Positions 32,200 to 44,000 of a stretch of DNA of 64,000 nt are shown here, in pieces. The stretch spans positions 4,343,665-4,407,664 of the forward strand of contig JAHWDD010000003.1 of the NCBI GenBank assembly GCA_023897205.1, written 5' to 3'. Numbering within the stretch: position 1 is the first letter of the stretch; each line of letters opens with the position of its first letter. Origin of the DNA: Exophiala sp. HKRS030. Its lineage: Eukaryota > Ascomycota > Eurotiomycetes > Chaetothyriales > Herpotrichiellaceae. The notes beneath the pieces were generated by a model that was given only the letters and a program-made list of their open reading frames with translations, made no database searches and was not told the origin of the DNA. A program made the position numbers and the translations under genes.

Positions 32200-33845
32200 A
32201 TGACCAGCGATGATCAGCAGTTTCTCGACTTGGTACGTTGCCCCTTATTCCCAATAGTCACATCCTCCGAGGCCATCACTAACAACCTTTCGCCCTTCAC
32301 CCGCAGCTCGCAAGCGTTCCTCAAGACATAGCCCACTATGGAAGTCGCATAGCCGATTACATCGAGAAACACACAAATACGATAGCTTCAGACATACGTG
32401 ATGCCATCGACTCAGCTACCTGGATTCCCGATTCATTACGTCCTCCTCGCCAACCTGGCGGAGGACCGGGAGCATTCTTCACTCGCCCACCACCGCCTCC
32501 TCGGGGTGTCGTAGAACAGACAACAGCCTGGATATCGAAGAACAGGACTGCCATTGCTATAGTGGTTGCATTCACGAGCACTTCAATATATCTGCTCTAC
32601 AGGAAAAGGAGAGCGCATGCGAGGAAGAGACGGGCGAAGAAACTACCCAATGGAGCAAAGAAGGAGATTGTGGTTTTGGCTTGCTCGACATTCCACGATG
32701 CTCTGACGAGGTCATTGGCACTTGATCTAGAACGACGGGGTTATGTCGTCTATGTCACTGTTTCATCGACCGAAGAAGATTCCTTGATCCAGCAAGAATC
32801 AAAAGCAGACCTCCGTCCTCTCTGGGTCGACTTGACCTCAACCGTACCGAACCCAACAGTTGACACTCATCCTAACTTGGAGCCGATCCGGGAACTACTC
32901 ACAAAGTCATCTCGCCCTTCTTCTCCCAACCCTAGTCGTACCTCAGGAGGTTCATCCCTTGGTAATATGACCCTCGCCGGCGTCGTCGTCTTCCCAGGTT
33001 GTTCCGGATACTCCGAAGGTCCCCTCGCCCTCCTCCCTCCAAGTGACATCGTCGATACTCTCAACACCCGTCTCGTCAGTCCGGTGCTGACTATTCAACA
33101 ATTCCTGCCACTGCTAGCCAACCATTCTACTGATCCCAAATCCCCTTCAAGTATCGTCATCGCATACCCGTCAATACCTGAAGCTCTCTCTTCGCCTCGA
33201 CAGATCCCTCAATCTTTAGTCTCAAGTTCCTTATCAGCCTTGGCATCGACACTTCGGCGGGAAATCAATGCTGCAAATGCAAATATCACTGTCAGTGAGC
33301 TGAAGCTCGGAAACTTTGACATGGGATCCGTCGCAGGCTCTCGAGCTGTCCCCGTTCAAGGTACAGGCAGACTGGATCCAGCCAATTCCGCACTGACACA
33401 AACGACAAACACTCATTGGCACAGTTCGCAACGAGCTGCTATACAACGAAAGACTCTTGGTCAACGAAGCTTCATTCGTGGGAGTTCCGCCCGAGAATTT
33501 CACAACGCAGTTTTCGATGCGCTTGCACCACCGCAGACATTCAAAGCCTTCGGCCGGTTCGAGTGGCAGAACAAAACCAGACCCGAATTGAGGTTTGTTG
33601 GGAGTGGTGCTCGAGTGTATGATATTATTGGCCGAGTGCTACCTGGGGGTCTCGTCGCTTGGATGATGGGACATCGCTCTCAGTTGCGAACTGGTGACGA
33701 GGAGCATGCATCCTTCCCACAATCCATACCACCTTTTGGTATCAAGTCGGAGTCATCTGGTTTCGGGACGCCTCTCGGCTCTTCTGCGCCACCATGGGGT
33801 TCATTCTCGGCCAATAGTGAAAGTGGTATCTGGGAGAAGATCTAA
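32200..33845 (+). CDS. DUF1776 family fungal membrane protein (SDR-like)
   Basis: Two exons, 32200-32232 and 32307-33845, separated by a 74 nt intron; 523 residues. Exon 1 encodes only MTSDDQQFLDL. A Pro-rich stretch (FFTRPPPPPRG) comes next. A single transmembrane helix at about residues 91-108 (TAIAIVVAFTSTSIYLLY) is followed by a basic cluster (RKRRAHARKRRAKK). The large remaining domain (EIVVLACSTFHDALTRSLAL, DLERRGYVVYVT, LAGVVVFPGCSGYSEGPLA) resembles a short-chain dehydrogenase fold without the usual YxxxK. The match is to the fungal family DUF1776, which includes a yeast oxidoreductase-like protein; the activity of this member is unknown. The SDR-like domain probably faces the cytosol or organelle lumen next to an endoplasmic-reticulum or mitochondrial membrane; which one cannot be told. 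Confidence 0.85.
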
Positions 33846-35196
33846 GCGTTTAATGCTGAAGTGTCAGGTATGACAAGTGAAAGGTGCAAGCTACTTCCAT
33901 TGATGGAGTTGTCACTAATTTTCTTACTATTCTCCTCTTTTGTCACAAACCAGATATCAGTGATGGCTAGGGACACGAATGAATGAACTCCTCTCGATCT
34001 GGTCGAAGCCGACCCCGCGACAACCTGAATTTCTTCTGAAACCTGTTTTTTTCTGTGGTCAATATGTCTCTGCCTCGCTTTACCCACGTGTCTCTACAGA
34101 CCCTGATCCATCTAATCCTCTTTCACAGCAGTTCGGCATAGACAAGCCTTTGCGGGTTCATACGGACCAACGTCGTTCCACAGGTGATCTGGCCGAGACG
34201 ATCTTCTGGCCGACAAAGTCTGAGTCCATGATCAGAGCGACGATTGAATTGAAGTGGAGGTTGATACCAGTGACCAAGACTTGTGAGACATTCTAACATG
34301 GTTACTGCTTAGAACATTTTGACCTTACCAGGTTCAGAGCTGTAGCTTCACCAATATCATGTGGGATTTTGTGCAGAGATGAGACGAGTCTAGGTAATTC
34401 CTTGTGCCTGAGTTGATACTGTGTCCTGTTACGGCTGATTCTCACAAGACTACTATCTTCTCCATCTCCATGCACCAATCCGGCGCGTGACGCCTGAGAC
34501 ACCTCCTGCCTGGTATAACTCTTCTTGATCAGATATCCCTCCCCGACTTTCCGCTCCGCCACACCCACAACAGAACCTCGGCAATTGCTTCTGCGGCCAA
34601 GAAACACTTCATGATCTATCGCCTAACATTCTGTGTCCGATATCATCCCGATGTCAGACTCATACGTGTGAAGGAACATACGTCCTTGGAGTAACATGTC
34701 TATTCGTTGTCAGATGAGTACCATCCTAGGTGTTTACAGGCATGTCTTGAGTGACTTGGTACCAAACGAATCCGAACGGACTGGTTGCAAATTACTTGTC
34801 TATTCAATCACGCGGCCATTCATATGACACATGTTTAGTTCTTCCTTTTGCCTTGTCTGTTTCGTCTTCTCTTTTTGTGATATATAAACACCACTATAGT
34901 CCCGGCCCAGTCATCCACAACACAGTCAGTCGGTATGTTACAAACGCAAACAACGCCCTCTAGTTACCTTGTTATATCAGAGTCAGAATAACAACCGAAC
35001 ATCTAACAGTCAAGTCCTCCCTCAAGCCCAGTCAAACTTCAAAGCCCAATCGAACCGGCTGACCAAGTTTCGAATCATTAAAACCTGGAAATATCTGCAA
35101 CTGGCAAGACAATATAAACACCAACTCATTGGAAAACAACAAAAACCCACCACCGATAGGCACCGAACGTGTTCCCGACAGCAAAGCCACCCAGTG
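33846..35196. other. Intergenic region, 1.35 kb
   Basis: Open frames occur on both strands. A minus-strand candidate at 34158-34620 with a 49 nt intron looked attractive, but its frames do not join. A TATA-like TATATAA lies at 34881-34887, about 310 bp upstream of the next ATG. No confirmed gene. Confidence 0.5.
34881..34887 (+). promoter_or_regulatory. TATA-like element upstream of the 35197 gene
   Basis: TATATAA in a T/A-rich stretch after a pyrimidine-rich tract. The ATG is about 310 bp downstream, compatible with a leader of a few hundred bases. Motif match only. Confidence 0.35.
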
Positions 35197-36677
35197 ATGA
35201 GTCAACCCTCGTCATACACTCCATTCCATTCCATGACAGCGACCCAACACGCCCACCAACAGCTGCCGCAGCAGCAACGCGGCAACCTCACCGCATATCA
35301 TCATCAAAACGTCATCTCGACCGCTGAAGAAACACCAAGGTTTTTCATCCTCAACAGCGTCCACATCAGAGGCCAAGAATACCATATCAATGAGCTACCG
35401 AACGACATCTCAACCGATGCGCCTGTGAAAATCAGACGGCCTGACGACCCGGAGATGCGTGCCCACATCATGCAGGTCATGAAGCCGTGCATCTTCTATG
35501 TGCAGTTTTCCTGCGACTTGCAGTGTCAAAGCATGGGCATCTGTATCCATTTTCAGTTCGTCATCGGTGCGAAGCGGTGTCCTGATGGATTGGTGTGCGA
35601 TATTTGCGTGCAGACTGGTGAAAAGCTGGTATGTCGTGATCCTCTGGCAACAATCATCCTCTTCCCTTGGTTTACCTCCCCGCTCTAACGCCTTCCAACG
35701 ACCCAAGTCCGTATCTCTACCTGCTTGTACAATATGAATACCCCATAGAGACCTATGATCACTCTGTTGTACCAAAAGAACACCACCAATGACCCCGACC
35801 TAGTCGCGCCCCTTTCGCCTGCCTATCCCTATGATCCAACCACCATGACAATACCTCTCTCTCTCTCTCTCTCTTTGTGACATACATACACATATCACAA
35901 GAAGCACAAGAAGCAAGAGTCCGAGAAAACTAATGATCCTTCCCGAACGCGGTTCGGGGACCCTTGTGGCAGGCAATCATCGCAGCGCGCAAATGCCCAT
36001 TCCACCAAAACCCATACCAGGCGAATCCGATCGGCAGCCGGCCCGAAGACTTCCTTGCCAACACGATCCAGAAGCGCGTTTGTGAGAATATCCTATTAAG
36101 GTCCTTCCACTGCAAGTGGGACGACTTACCCTTGTCGAACAGTAGTAGTGGCAACAGTAGCAGTACGAGCCATTGCAGCAGTAACAACGACAGCAGCGGC
36201 AGCGATATTAGTGGTGGTAAGCGTGCCGCTGCACAGGTGCCGGTCTTCCATTACCCTCCTCTCCCTCCTGCTGGGCCTGCATATACTCCTACTGCTGGCA
36301 CTGGTATTGACGATGTTCATGGTCATGGTCATGGTTATACCAAAGACTACTACCCCGACACTGACACTGACGCTCAAGCTGTGGCGGATGACGACGACGA
36401 CGATGATATCGACGACGAATACATGTCAACACAACACCCCGCTCGCCGGCGCCGGTTCGACCGCGAACGCACACCGAGGACGCTCCACGACCTGCAAGAA
36501 AAGCAAGACGAACAAGAACAAGAACAAGAAGACAAACAAAGCCGGGAAGGCGAGAAGAGTGGACTTGTGATAGGTGATCAGTACCAGCAGCCGTGGCCTA
36601 TGTGCAGTGACCTTCCTGCCGCTGCTGCGGTGGGATATGAAATCGTCGATGCGATGGACATAGAGACTGCACGATGA
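35197..36677 (+). CDS. Unrecognised protein with a Cys-rich centre and low-complexity acidic/Ser tail
   Basis: Two exons, 35197-35628 and 35973-36677, joined in phase 0 across a long 344 nt intron (GTATGT donor, GGCAG acceptor) that carries a (CT)10 tract; 378 residues. The N-terminus is Gln/His-rich. A conserved-looking globular part (about 48-144) includes FFILNSVHIRGQEYHINELP, VKIRRPDDPEMRAH and a Cys-rich stretch (FSCDLQCQSMGIC, then RCPDGLVCDIC) spaced like a zinc-binding site. Exon 2 continues with ARKCPFHQNPYQANPIGSRP and SFHCKWDDLP. Low complexity follows: poly-Ser/Asn, GHGHGHGY, an Asp8-type acidic run and EQEQEQED-type repeats. No family recognised. The Cys/His content suggests a zinc-binding regulatory or adaptor protein, which is speculative. 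A small extra exon inside the intron is possible. Confidence 0.65.
35855..35874. repeat. (CT)10 microsatellite inside an intron
   Basis: Perfect dinucleotide run of ten units, about 100 nt before the acceptor of the 344 nt intron of the 35197-36677 gene. Near an acceptor such a run could act as an extended polypyrimidine tract. Confidence 0.9.
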
Positions 36678-39600
36678 GTCGTTTTCGAGCACATTGCAAC
36701 ACGAATACACACATACACACATGTCTGCTGTCGACGACGTTGGTGCATGAGGGGACAGCATTGACGTGCCAGACAATATGCAGAGGATTAGAAGCCTATG
36801 CTCACTCTTCGGTAGGGTTTTCTTTGGGATGGTGGTCGTTTGGTCGGTTGGTTTGTTTTCACTACTGCTATGTTGGTATCGAAGCGAAGACTGGTTCTCG
36901 TCCCCGCAGGGTCATGGCTTTTTTGATGATTTTGTTGTTAGATCATACCAGCAGCACGCTTACATCGTCGGGTTTGTGGATTCACTGCGAGGCTTTGGGC
37001 ATGTGTCATCTTTCCAACTTCTTGCCATGACAATGTATACGTAGGATTTACTGGAGGTTCGATGACACTGTGTTCGTAGCAGGCTTGGGGTCGACATACT
37101 CTCCTCTTCGTATTACGGACTTTTCGAGGCCGTTGAAGTGTATACTTAAAGTGGACTTGATGGTGTTGTGCAGCGACACTAGGATCTAGGTATGCGTGTT
37201 TGGATTTTGATACGGTCGATATAATCATGTACCAAAGGCTAACGTGAGATATTGAATACCCACGGCCGCTTGGTTCTTGGTTGTTTTGCAGTATTATCTC
37301 GCCTCAAGAGACGCTGTTGTCACGAGTATTGTGCAAGCCTGGAAGGGCTTGAGTTCTAGAGCCATATGGCCCAGGCCAGCGGAGTTTGAAGGTGCTTTCG
37401 AGTTAGCTGTTCCATCACAATAGATACTGCAGTAGCAGTACAACGACAACGAGGGAGATGGTTCTTCAAATGCATTCAACACAGACAAAGTTACGCCGCT
37501 TGAGACTTCGCGCTCGGTCAGATCTTGACACGCCAATGCGTCGTGCTTACTCTTTACACCGTCCTGAGCCCTGGGAATGCTTGATACAGCATGATCTGGG
37601 TATTATGTTGTAACGCCAGGGCCTAGATATGAATGTCATTCTCCCTAGCGAGGGCATGTGGTCCATCCCGCGTGTTACTGTAAATAGCTAGAGGTTCGTA
37701 GTAGCTGTTGACGAGGTCAAATTTTCAAACTGGCCGGGAGGGGGCTACGCCTTCTCAAGGAAGTCCATATCAGCATCTTTGGGCAACACGAGGAAAAACC
37801 ACACATCGTCATTCTGCACGTCATCTGTCGTGAGGTTATGTCGAGTTATGTTGATGGAGTTCAGTTAATACCTCACACTGATGGATGCTTTGGTATCGAG
37901 GAACAACCATGTTACAGGTCACCTAATCAACTGGTAGGATGTCTGTACTCGCGCCGCGCTTGTGATGGTGGCTTTTGGTCAGGGGAATGGATACATATGC
38001 AGGGCAACACTCTTCGACCAGCGAGGGGCGGGCGGTGAAGCCAGGGTAACACATAGATATGTGGATATGTTGTGTCAATATTTCTCCAAAGTGGATGTCA
38101 TTTCAGAACCTGGTTGAAGGGTCAATATTCTGGTACTATTTGCAGTTGGGCATATCCCCGTGCAACGGTCATGCAACAGGGGAGAGGGAAAAGAGATCCT
38201 GTGTGCGTCTGGGACTTGCCATCACCGAGAACCCTTCTGAAACATGAATCAAAGCCGTTTGAAAAGCATAAAACGACAAGTGTTGATCAATCTGTCGCAA
38301 CGTAGTTATGTCATAGTGTTGTTTGTTTTGGTTAGAATCACCGAAAAACAACGACGCCTTGAACAAGCGTTTGGGCATAATAATCCTTGGAAATGGCATA
38401 AGCCGTTGTGAAGCATGAAAACCAAAACCTTGCTGACCCTTGACTAGGGTTGATATGACGATGGGTTGGGTCGTCGTTGACGTATCTGGTCGGGTCGGGG
38501 TTTGAATAGTAGACAACGTTGTCAGATTGGCGTACAAGTGAACCCTGGTCCGTAAAGAGGCTTGTGCTGTTGGCGCGTACTCGGTAGCTTGAACATTACG
38601 ACTACAACCCGGTGGTCAACCTGTTGTGTTGCCCTGAAGGATGCCTGATAAGCTTGGGCACCCACACATCTGTGTCTGTATCCATGATTGTATGATGTAT
38701 TTTGTGTTGTTGGGGTCGAGAAGAGGATTGGCTGTCCCTTAGCCCAGTAGGACTTGCGCCGGTGCTTCGGGGCATGTTACAGATAGCGGGCGGAAGATGT
38801 CGAGATGAACGAATCATGATAGATGCAAGTTCCGGTTGTCGAATAACATGTCAGTACATTGCAGCAAGCGGCCTGTGCGATGACATTGCACAGACGTCTT
38901 GAAAATAAGATTGAGGGACTGTGCGACCAGAAACTGACGGGCAAAAGAGTGGAGAGGGTGCACGAGGCGACGACCCTGCGCCAAAGGGCGACGCCACTGA
39001 CGCAATTCTTGCTCCGGAATTGTGACATGGGGTTCCACTCCCCTCAGTGTTCAAAACAAGTCCGTTAATACTTGTCAGTTGGATGAGGAGTGAAAACGAT
39101 GGTGCCAAATGAGTTGCTCTGATGGCTACGTGCTTCACTCTCTGGTGTAGGTGGCTAGGTGGCTGGCATGTCTAAGGGATAGGGCAACCCGTGGTCAGAA
39201 GCTTCAAGAGGATGAGATAGAGGCGACAATGACATCACTGATGTGCTTTATCACGTGACATTGATCCGAATCGTTGCCGTCGACCTTTCTCACCAACTTA
39301 CGGCAAGCACAAAACATGGCGGCACCGAGGAGCATAGGATTCTGGAAAAAGATACTAAGTAAAGTGTAGAAGTAAAGTGATTGCAAGTTCACAATCTTGA
39401 TTGGGCGGATTTTCCTGTCCCGGATTGAATCCTCGACGCACGAGGACATAATTCTATCTACAAAGTAGATCCACCACTCTCAAGGGTCAATTCTGTCCCA
39501 ATCTTTGTGGACAGCCAGCAACCAAAATCAAAGCGTAGGACATTACCAACCCTTCGTCGTCGTCGCAGACAGAATTCATCGCGATAACGCCAATGCCCAA

Positions 39601-39931
39601 TTTCAGTTCACAGAGCCAAAGTCGCTCATCTCCCCAAGCACAAAACTGCATGCTTTGTCGGTCATCAAAGGGTATCAAACAGGTCATAAACTAAAAATAG
39701 GGTATGTGGTATAACGAATGTCGTGAGAAATCTGTATCCCAATTCCACCTGCTACTGTCGAAGTCGATCTCAAATCTGGGAATTTTGTCTATGCGCCGGT
39801 TGCGCTGTTGTACACTTCGAACCACGCTACTCCATGCGTGGAGACATATCGTACATTTTTAGGGGACGTCGATAAATATCCATACATCCACAGCGTAATC
39901 AAGAACGTATGTCGAGTCTGTGTTGATCCTT
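36678..39931. other. Intergenic region, 3.25 kb
   Basis: Holds the 3' flanks of the unrecognised gene (+) and of flbC (-), which converge. Open frames up to about 122 codons are present, but none has motifs. A TCACGTGAC palindrome-like element occurs near 39252. Confidence 0.55.
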
Positions 39932-41035
39932 CTATTCATCGACGTCGGAATGACTAGCATTTGAACCCGCATCGCCTTTGTGAACTTTTTTGTGTCGGCG
40001 GAGATTGCTGACCACGGAAAAGTGACGACCACATCCATCGACGTCACAAGCGAATGGCTTCTCGCCGGTGTGACTGTACATATGTGTTTGTAGGGAACTA
40101 GGCCGGGTAAACCGTTTTTCGCAAACCCTGCATTTATGTTTCTTTTGAGTGTTGGAAGCCATCTTTGATGAAAATTGTCCCATCATAGTCGACGGTGCTG
40201 GAGGTCCCAAAGAAAGCCCCATCATCTGAGATGGTCTCGGTAATGTCCGAGAGTTTGCCATCGTCTCGTAGCCGGCATCCGAAGCAGCTGAACTGTAGTC
40301 TGTTGCACTATCCGTGACAGATCCAACAGAGCTTGGGGCATAATATGGATAGCCACGCCCAGACTCGTTGGAGATAGATGAGTGATTGGATGTTGTTTGA
40401 GGAAATCCATAGGCGTCGCTACGCTGGGATGTGCGAGCTTCATAGATGTTTCGAGGTGTCAAATCTTGAATATTCTGGTGGGCTAGACTGGAATGGCTCA
40501 GTGCCAGCATGTTGCGCGAGGCATCTAGTTCGGCATAACTGGCAGTGGCGGCTCTTGAATTCTCAACACTGAAGCTTGTCAGTCGCGAGTCATGAATGGT
40601 AGTGGGGGAGACCCACGTGTCGGATAATTTTCTCTGTTGCTGCTGTTGCTGCTGTTGGTGAAGTGATTGCGCATAATTCAGGGATGAATATGAGGGAGTA
40701 TATGATGATGTGGTGGCAGTGTATGCCTGGTCGCCGTAGGTAGAGCGTGGAATGTCTTGATAACTTAGTAAGTCGGTGCCTTGCAATCCACTGGTAGAGT
40801 AGTCGCTACCTTGAGACATTGATCCAGAAACTGGAGGCATGTGAGAGTATGGAAGCGAGATTCCCGATCGTGCACTCTCTGTCTTGGACAGAGAAGGAAA
40901 CGACGAGCCTGAACTCCCCGAATGATGTGGCCAAGGGTCGTTGAACTGGGGCTGGGAATGCATGTTGCTTGAGTACATGGCGTCGTAACCCATTCCACCG
41001 TACTGTCGACCTTGGTTGTCAATGACCATCGTCAT
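39932..41035 (-). CDS. flbC: C2H2 zinc-finger conidiation regulator FlbC
   Basis: Single exon from ATG 41035, 367 residues. Two tandem C2H2 fingers lie at about residues 302-353: CRVCEKRFTRPSSLQTHMYS and ACDVDGCGRHFSVVSNLRRH, with the TGEKPF linker, and a short acidic tail (SHSDVDE) follows. This finger pair and the C-terminal position are characteristic of FlbC. In Aspergillus FlbC binds upstream of brlA and promotes the switch from vegetative growth to conidiation; it acts in the nucleus. The N-terminus (MTMVIDNQGRQYGGMGYD) and the long Ser/Tyr/Gln-rich middle region, including Q8, are typical of its activation region. An in-frame TTG lies further upstream, but no ATG, so 41035 is taken as the start. 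The upstream region is long (7.3 kb to the next gene) and holds short ATG-initiated frames that may be in the leader. Confidence 0.9.
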   Translation of the reverse strand: MTMVIDNQGRQYGGMGYDAMYSSNMHSQPQFNDPWPHHSGSSGSSFPSLSKTESARSGISLPYSHMPPVSGSMSQGSDYSTSGLQGTDLLSYQDIPRSTYGDQAYTATTSSYTPSYSSLNYAQSLHQQQQQQQQRKLSDTWVSPTTIHDSRLTSFSVENSRAATASYAELDASRNMLALSHSSLAHQNIQDLTPRNIYEARTSQRSDAYGFPQTTSNHSSISNESGRGYPYYAPSSVGSVTDSATDYSSAASDAGYETMANSRTLPRPSQMMGLSLGPPAPSTMMGQFSSKMASNTQKKHKCRVCEKRFTRPSSLQTHMYSHTGEKPFACDVDGCGRHFSVVSNLRRHKKVHKGDAGSNASHSDVDE

Positions 41036-44000
41036 GAGGGCGGCGATCTTGAGGTTTGATGACTGTTTAAGCAGATGAGATGTGTTCAAGTTGAATGCGT
41101 GATGCAGAAACGGAACCCAGGGTACTGGATTCAGAAGTGATATGAAGTTGATCCGAGTCTCTCGAGGCGATCAGCAAAGGTTATGTAGACTCCCGTACGG
41201 AACAGTTGGAGTTGGAGCGGCTGCCAGTTGGAGGGCCCACTGGAAGGTGAAGATCGTGCTGATCTTGACCAGTTCGCGACGATAGTTGGAGTGCAATGCC
41301 CCTTTCCTTTTTGATAGCGATAACCTTGGTACTGTAGGATATATGCTTTTCAGACAAGTTCGGCGAGCGGTAGATGACCAGGATTGGCTAGAAATGAGCT
41401 GGTTAATGTTGGTTTGTTGTCGCTGATGATATCCAGGACAATTCGACTTTGGAGGCGCGCTAGTAGTGTGCAATCCTCGCTGTGTGTTGCGTGAATGTCA
41501 AGGTGTCAGAGATGTGTTGAAGTAATATGCAGTATGGCTTGTGCTGCAGTTGAGTTGTGTTTCAAAAAAGATGAACAGGTCGAGATAGGATGAGTTTGAA
41601 CGAGATCATCAAATCTTGCAGAGTGGTGGGGAAATTTCAGGATATATGTGTTTGGAATCCGTGAGCAAGAGCCAAAGTTGATGCTTTGGTTACGTTCGTG
41701 GCGTTGGAAGACCCTTTGACAATATCTAACCAAATCTTGGACATTCTTGAGCCCAATCAACTGCATCGTCGGCGAACGTAGGGGAACACGCCTCTGAAAA
41801 GCCATGGTTGGCTACAACTGGGTGGAGAATGGAGAACCGAGACTCGAGCGCCAGAGAGTGTTTCGAGTGGAGGAGGTTCAAGGGCGATGGAGAGTGGAGC
41901 TGCGAGAGGACGTCGAATAACAGGGGTTCCACAAGGTCATCTCTGTGTGGTCAACCCCGAATCGCAAGATTCTGCTTGGTGGAGGGAGAGACGCAGGGTG
42001 CTGTGCAAGTGGTGTTTGCGAGCAAGGTGTCATTGTCAGGACTTGACCTCCAGACTCAGGGCTCAGGACTTGAACGGCGGTGCTAGGAATCGGATGTCAT
42101 CCTGTCAGAACCCTGGCGGACTAATGAGGGATGAGGCTTGAAGCTTGCAGCTAAGCCAGGATGTGGTGTGGACACAGAGTTTTTCTGGAGCTCTTTGGTA
42201 TGAAGGAAGATTGTGACCAAGTGTTTTTGAGGCTACGAGCAACGAGCAGGGATAGGGAAAGGCCAATTATTGTCAGTATTCCAAGCAATCACAGACACAA
42301 GCAAGACAGTGAGCGATGCGTCAGTGGGTGGGGTACCGGGGCCACTAAAGTGTGCACTAGGAGTTTAGCGCTATCAGATCAGGCTTAGCGGTCGATGGCA
42401 GGGCTTGAACACTAAAAGTGGCGTTGAAGGCGACATTTAGTGGGCCACTACGGAGTGGGAGAAAGGAGCAAGGGCTGGGGGGACCACTTGGGCCTTTGGG
42501 AGCTACGTGTGGACCAAGGTTGAAGGTTCAGAGAATGTAAAGGGTTGTGTTTGTACATGGCTTTTCCATAACAAGCATAGAGGGCAACCAGGCGAGTAGA
42601 GACGAGGGACATGAAAAGAGCGGATCCGGGTTGAAGCTGACATATCTGGTGTCCCTCGAGAGCTGGGACAGTCTGTAGCGTTAGCCTTTGCCCTTTGCAG
42701 CACCCTGAGCCCTTGAAGACTGCCAGGGAGCAATTGACTTTCAAAATCGTATCAACTATTTCATCGGTGCTCACTTCAGAATCCGCATCTGCTGTCGAAA
42801 GTCGAAAGGGATGCGGTGACTACGGTGTACGGCGGTGTATGCTCAGTGCTCACTTGGTCAGTGGGGAAGTCAGCAAGCATCTATCCCTTGCACTGGGCGT
42901 CAGGTGGCGCCTCCGCACAATACAGTAGTACAGCATCGGTCTCCAGTCAAGGTCAACCTAGTTGAGCCTACTGGCTTTTGTTATTGTGGAATATTACTGC
43001 TAGCGATAGAAGGCCGAGGCAGATACAGGGCCCAGAGCCAGAGCGAGAGCGGTCTCGGTCTCGTGCTTCGGGTGTGAACCTGCCATATCTAGTCGTGCAC
43101 TTGGACTTGGAGTGCTCTTGCCACTTGGTCGTGCTTGCCAGGTTTACCGGCACTTTATCTTCAGGAAGGTACGTCTGGGTCTGGCACCTGACTATCCTGC
43201 TACCACTGGTATAGGTACCTAGATACCTACCTGATCTAAGGTACTGTACCTCATGAATTTCATCACGAATTCTCTTGTGTCGCCATACCTGACCCGTAGC
43301 AGGTACAGTGTATCTAACGAGTTGTTTGCTCCAGCCTCCAACCCTTCCCTACTTCTATTCCATCGGATAGACCCTCGGCCTGTGGTCCTCAATTTTGTGG
43401 CTTGCAGGACGGCAAGGGCTCCCAGTGTCCCACCTCGGGATGCTAGCTTAGATCAATGCCAAGACTCCAGAACTCGAGCTTCCCACAAGCCACCTACGCA
43501 CTTTGTGCAGCTTCTTCCTCTGCCTTTGAAACTTTCAATTGACGCCAGTTCCCCTCACTACCTACATACTTTCTTGATCCCACGGGGCCAGTCGTGCCAG
43601 TCTGGTCTCTTGCTCCCACTACTGACCTACGTCGACCACAAGCTAACCTCAGTCTACATAGGCCCATCTCCAGACCAAGTAATATCCAGCTGTGCCAGTC
43701 TCCAATTTCTACACATCCCGGAGTACTTCGCCGAGATCGAGTTAGTGTTGGCGTCCTCAACCTTTATCGCTCCCACAGCCTAAATGCTCTGGTACGACAC
43801 CTAAATATCAAAACGCTAGCTTCTCATAGGTCATCCGGCATTGACTCTACCTGTTAATTGGTCACTCATCTTGCCCTCCTCCACACTGTTGTCGCTGCCG
43901 CGCAGAACCCTCTGTGCCGATAGCCGTCCCAAAATCGCAACTTTGCAAACTTGCAATCCATTGCCAGGGCATTGTACCCGAAAGCACTGTTGGCCACTAC

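Noticed and set aside
34158..34620. Possible small minus-strand gene with a 49 nt intron
   Set aside because: Coding-like peptides on both sides of a good GTAAGG...ACAAG intron, but splicing leaves the downstream part out of frame; the plus strand looks equally open.
36766..37044. 92-codon frame with hydrophobic segments
   Set aside because: Lies in the probable 3' UTR of the preceding gene; no homologue recognised.
43253..43783. 176-codon plus-strand frame upstream of flbC
   Set aside because: Composition and lack of motifs suggest chance; it sits in a repeat-word-rich spacer.
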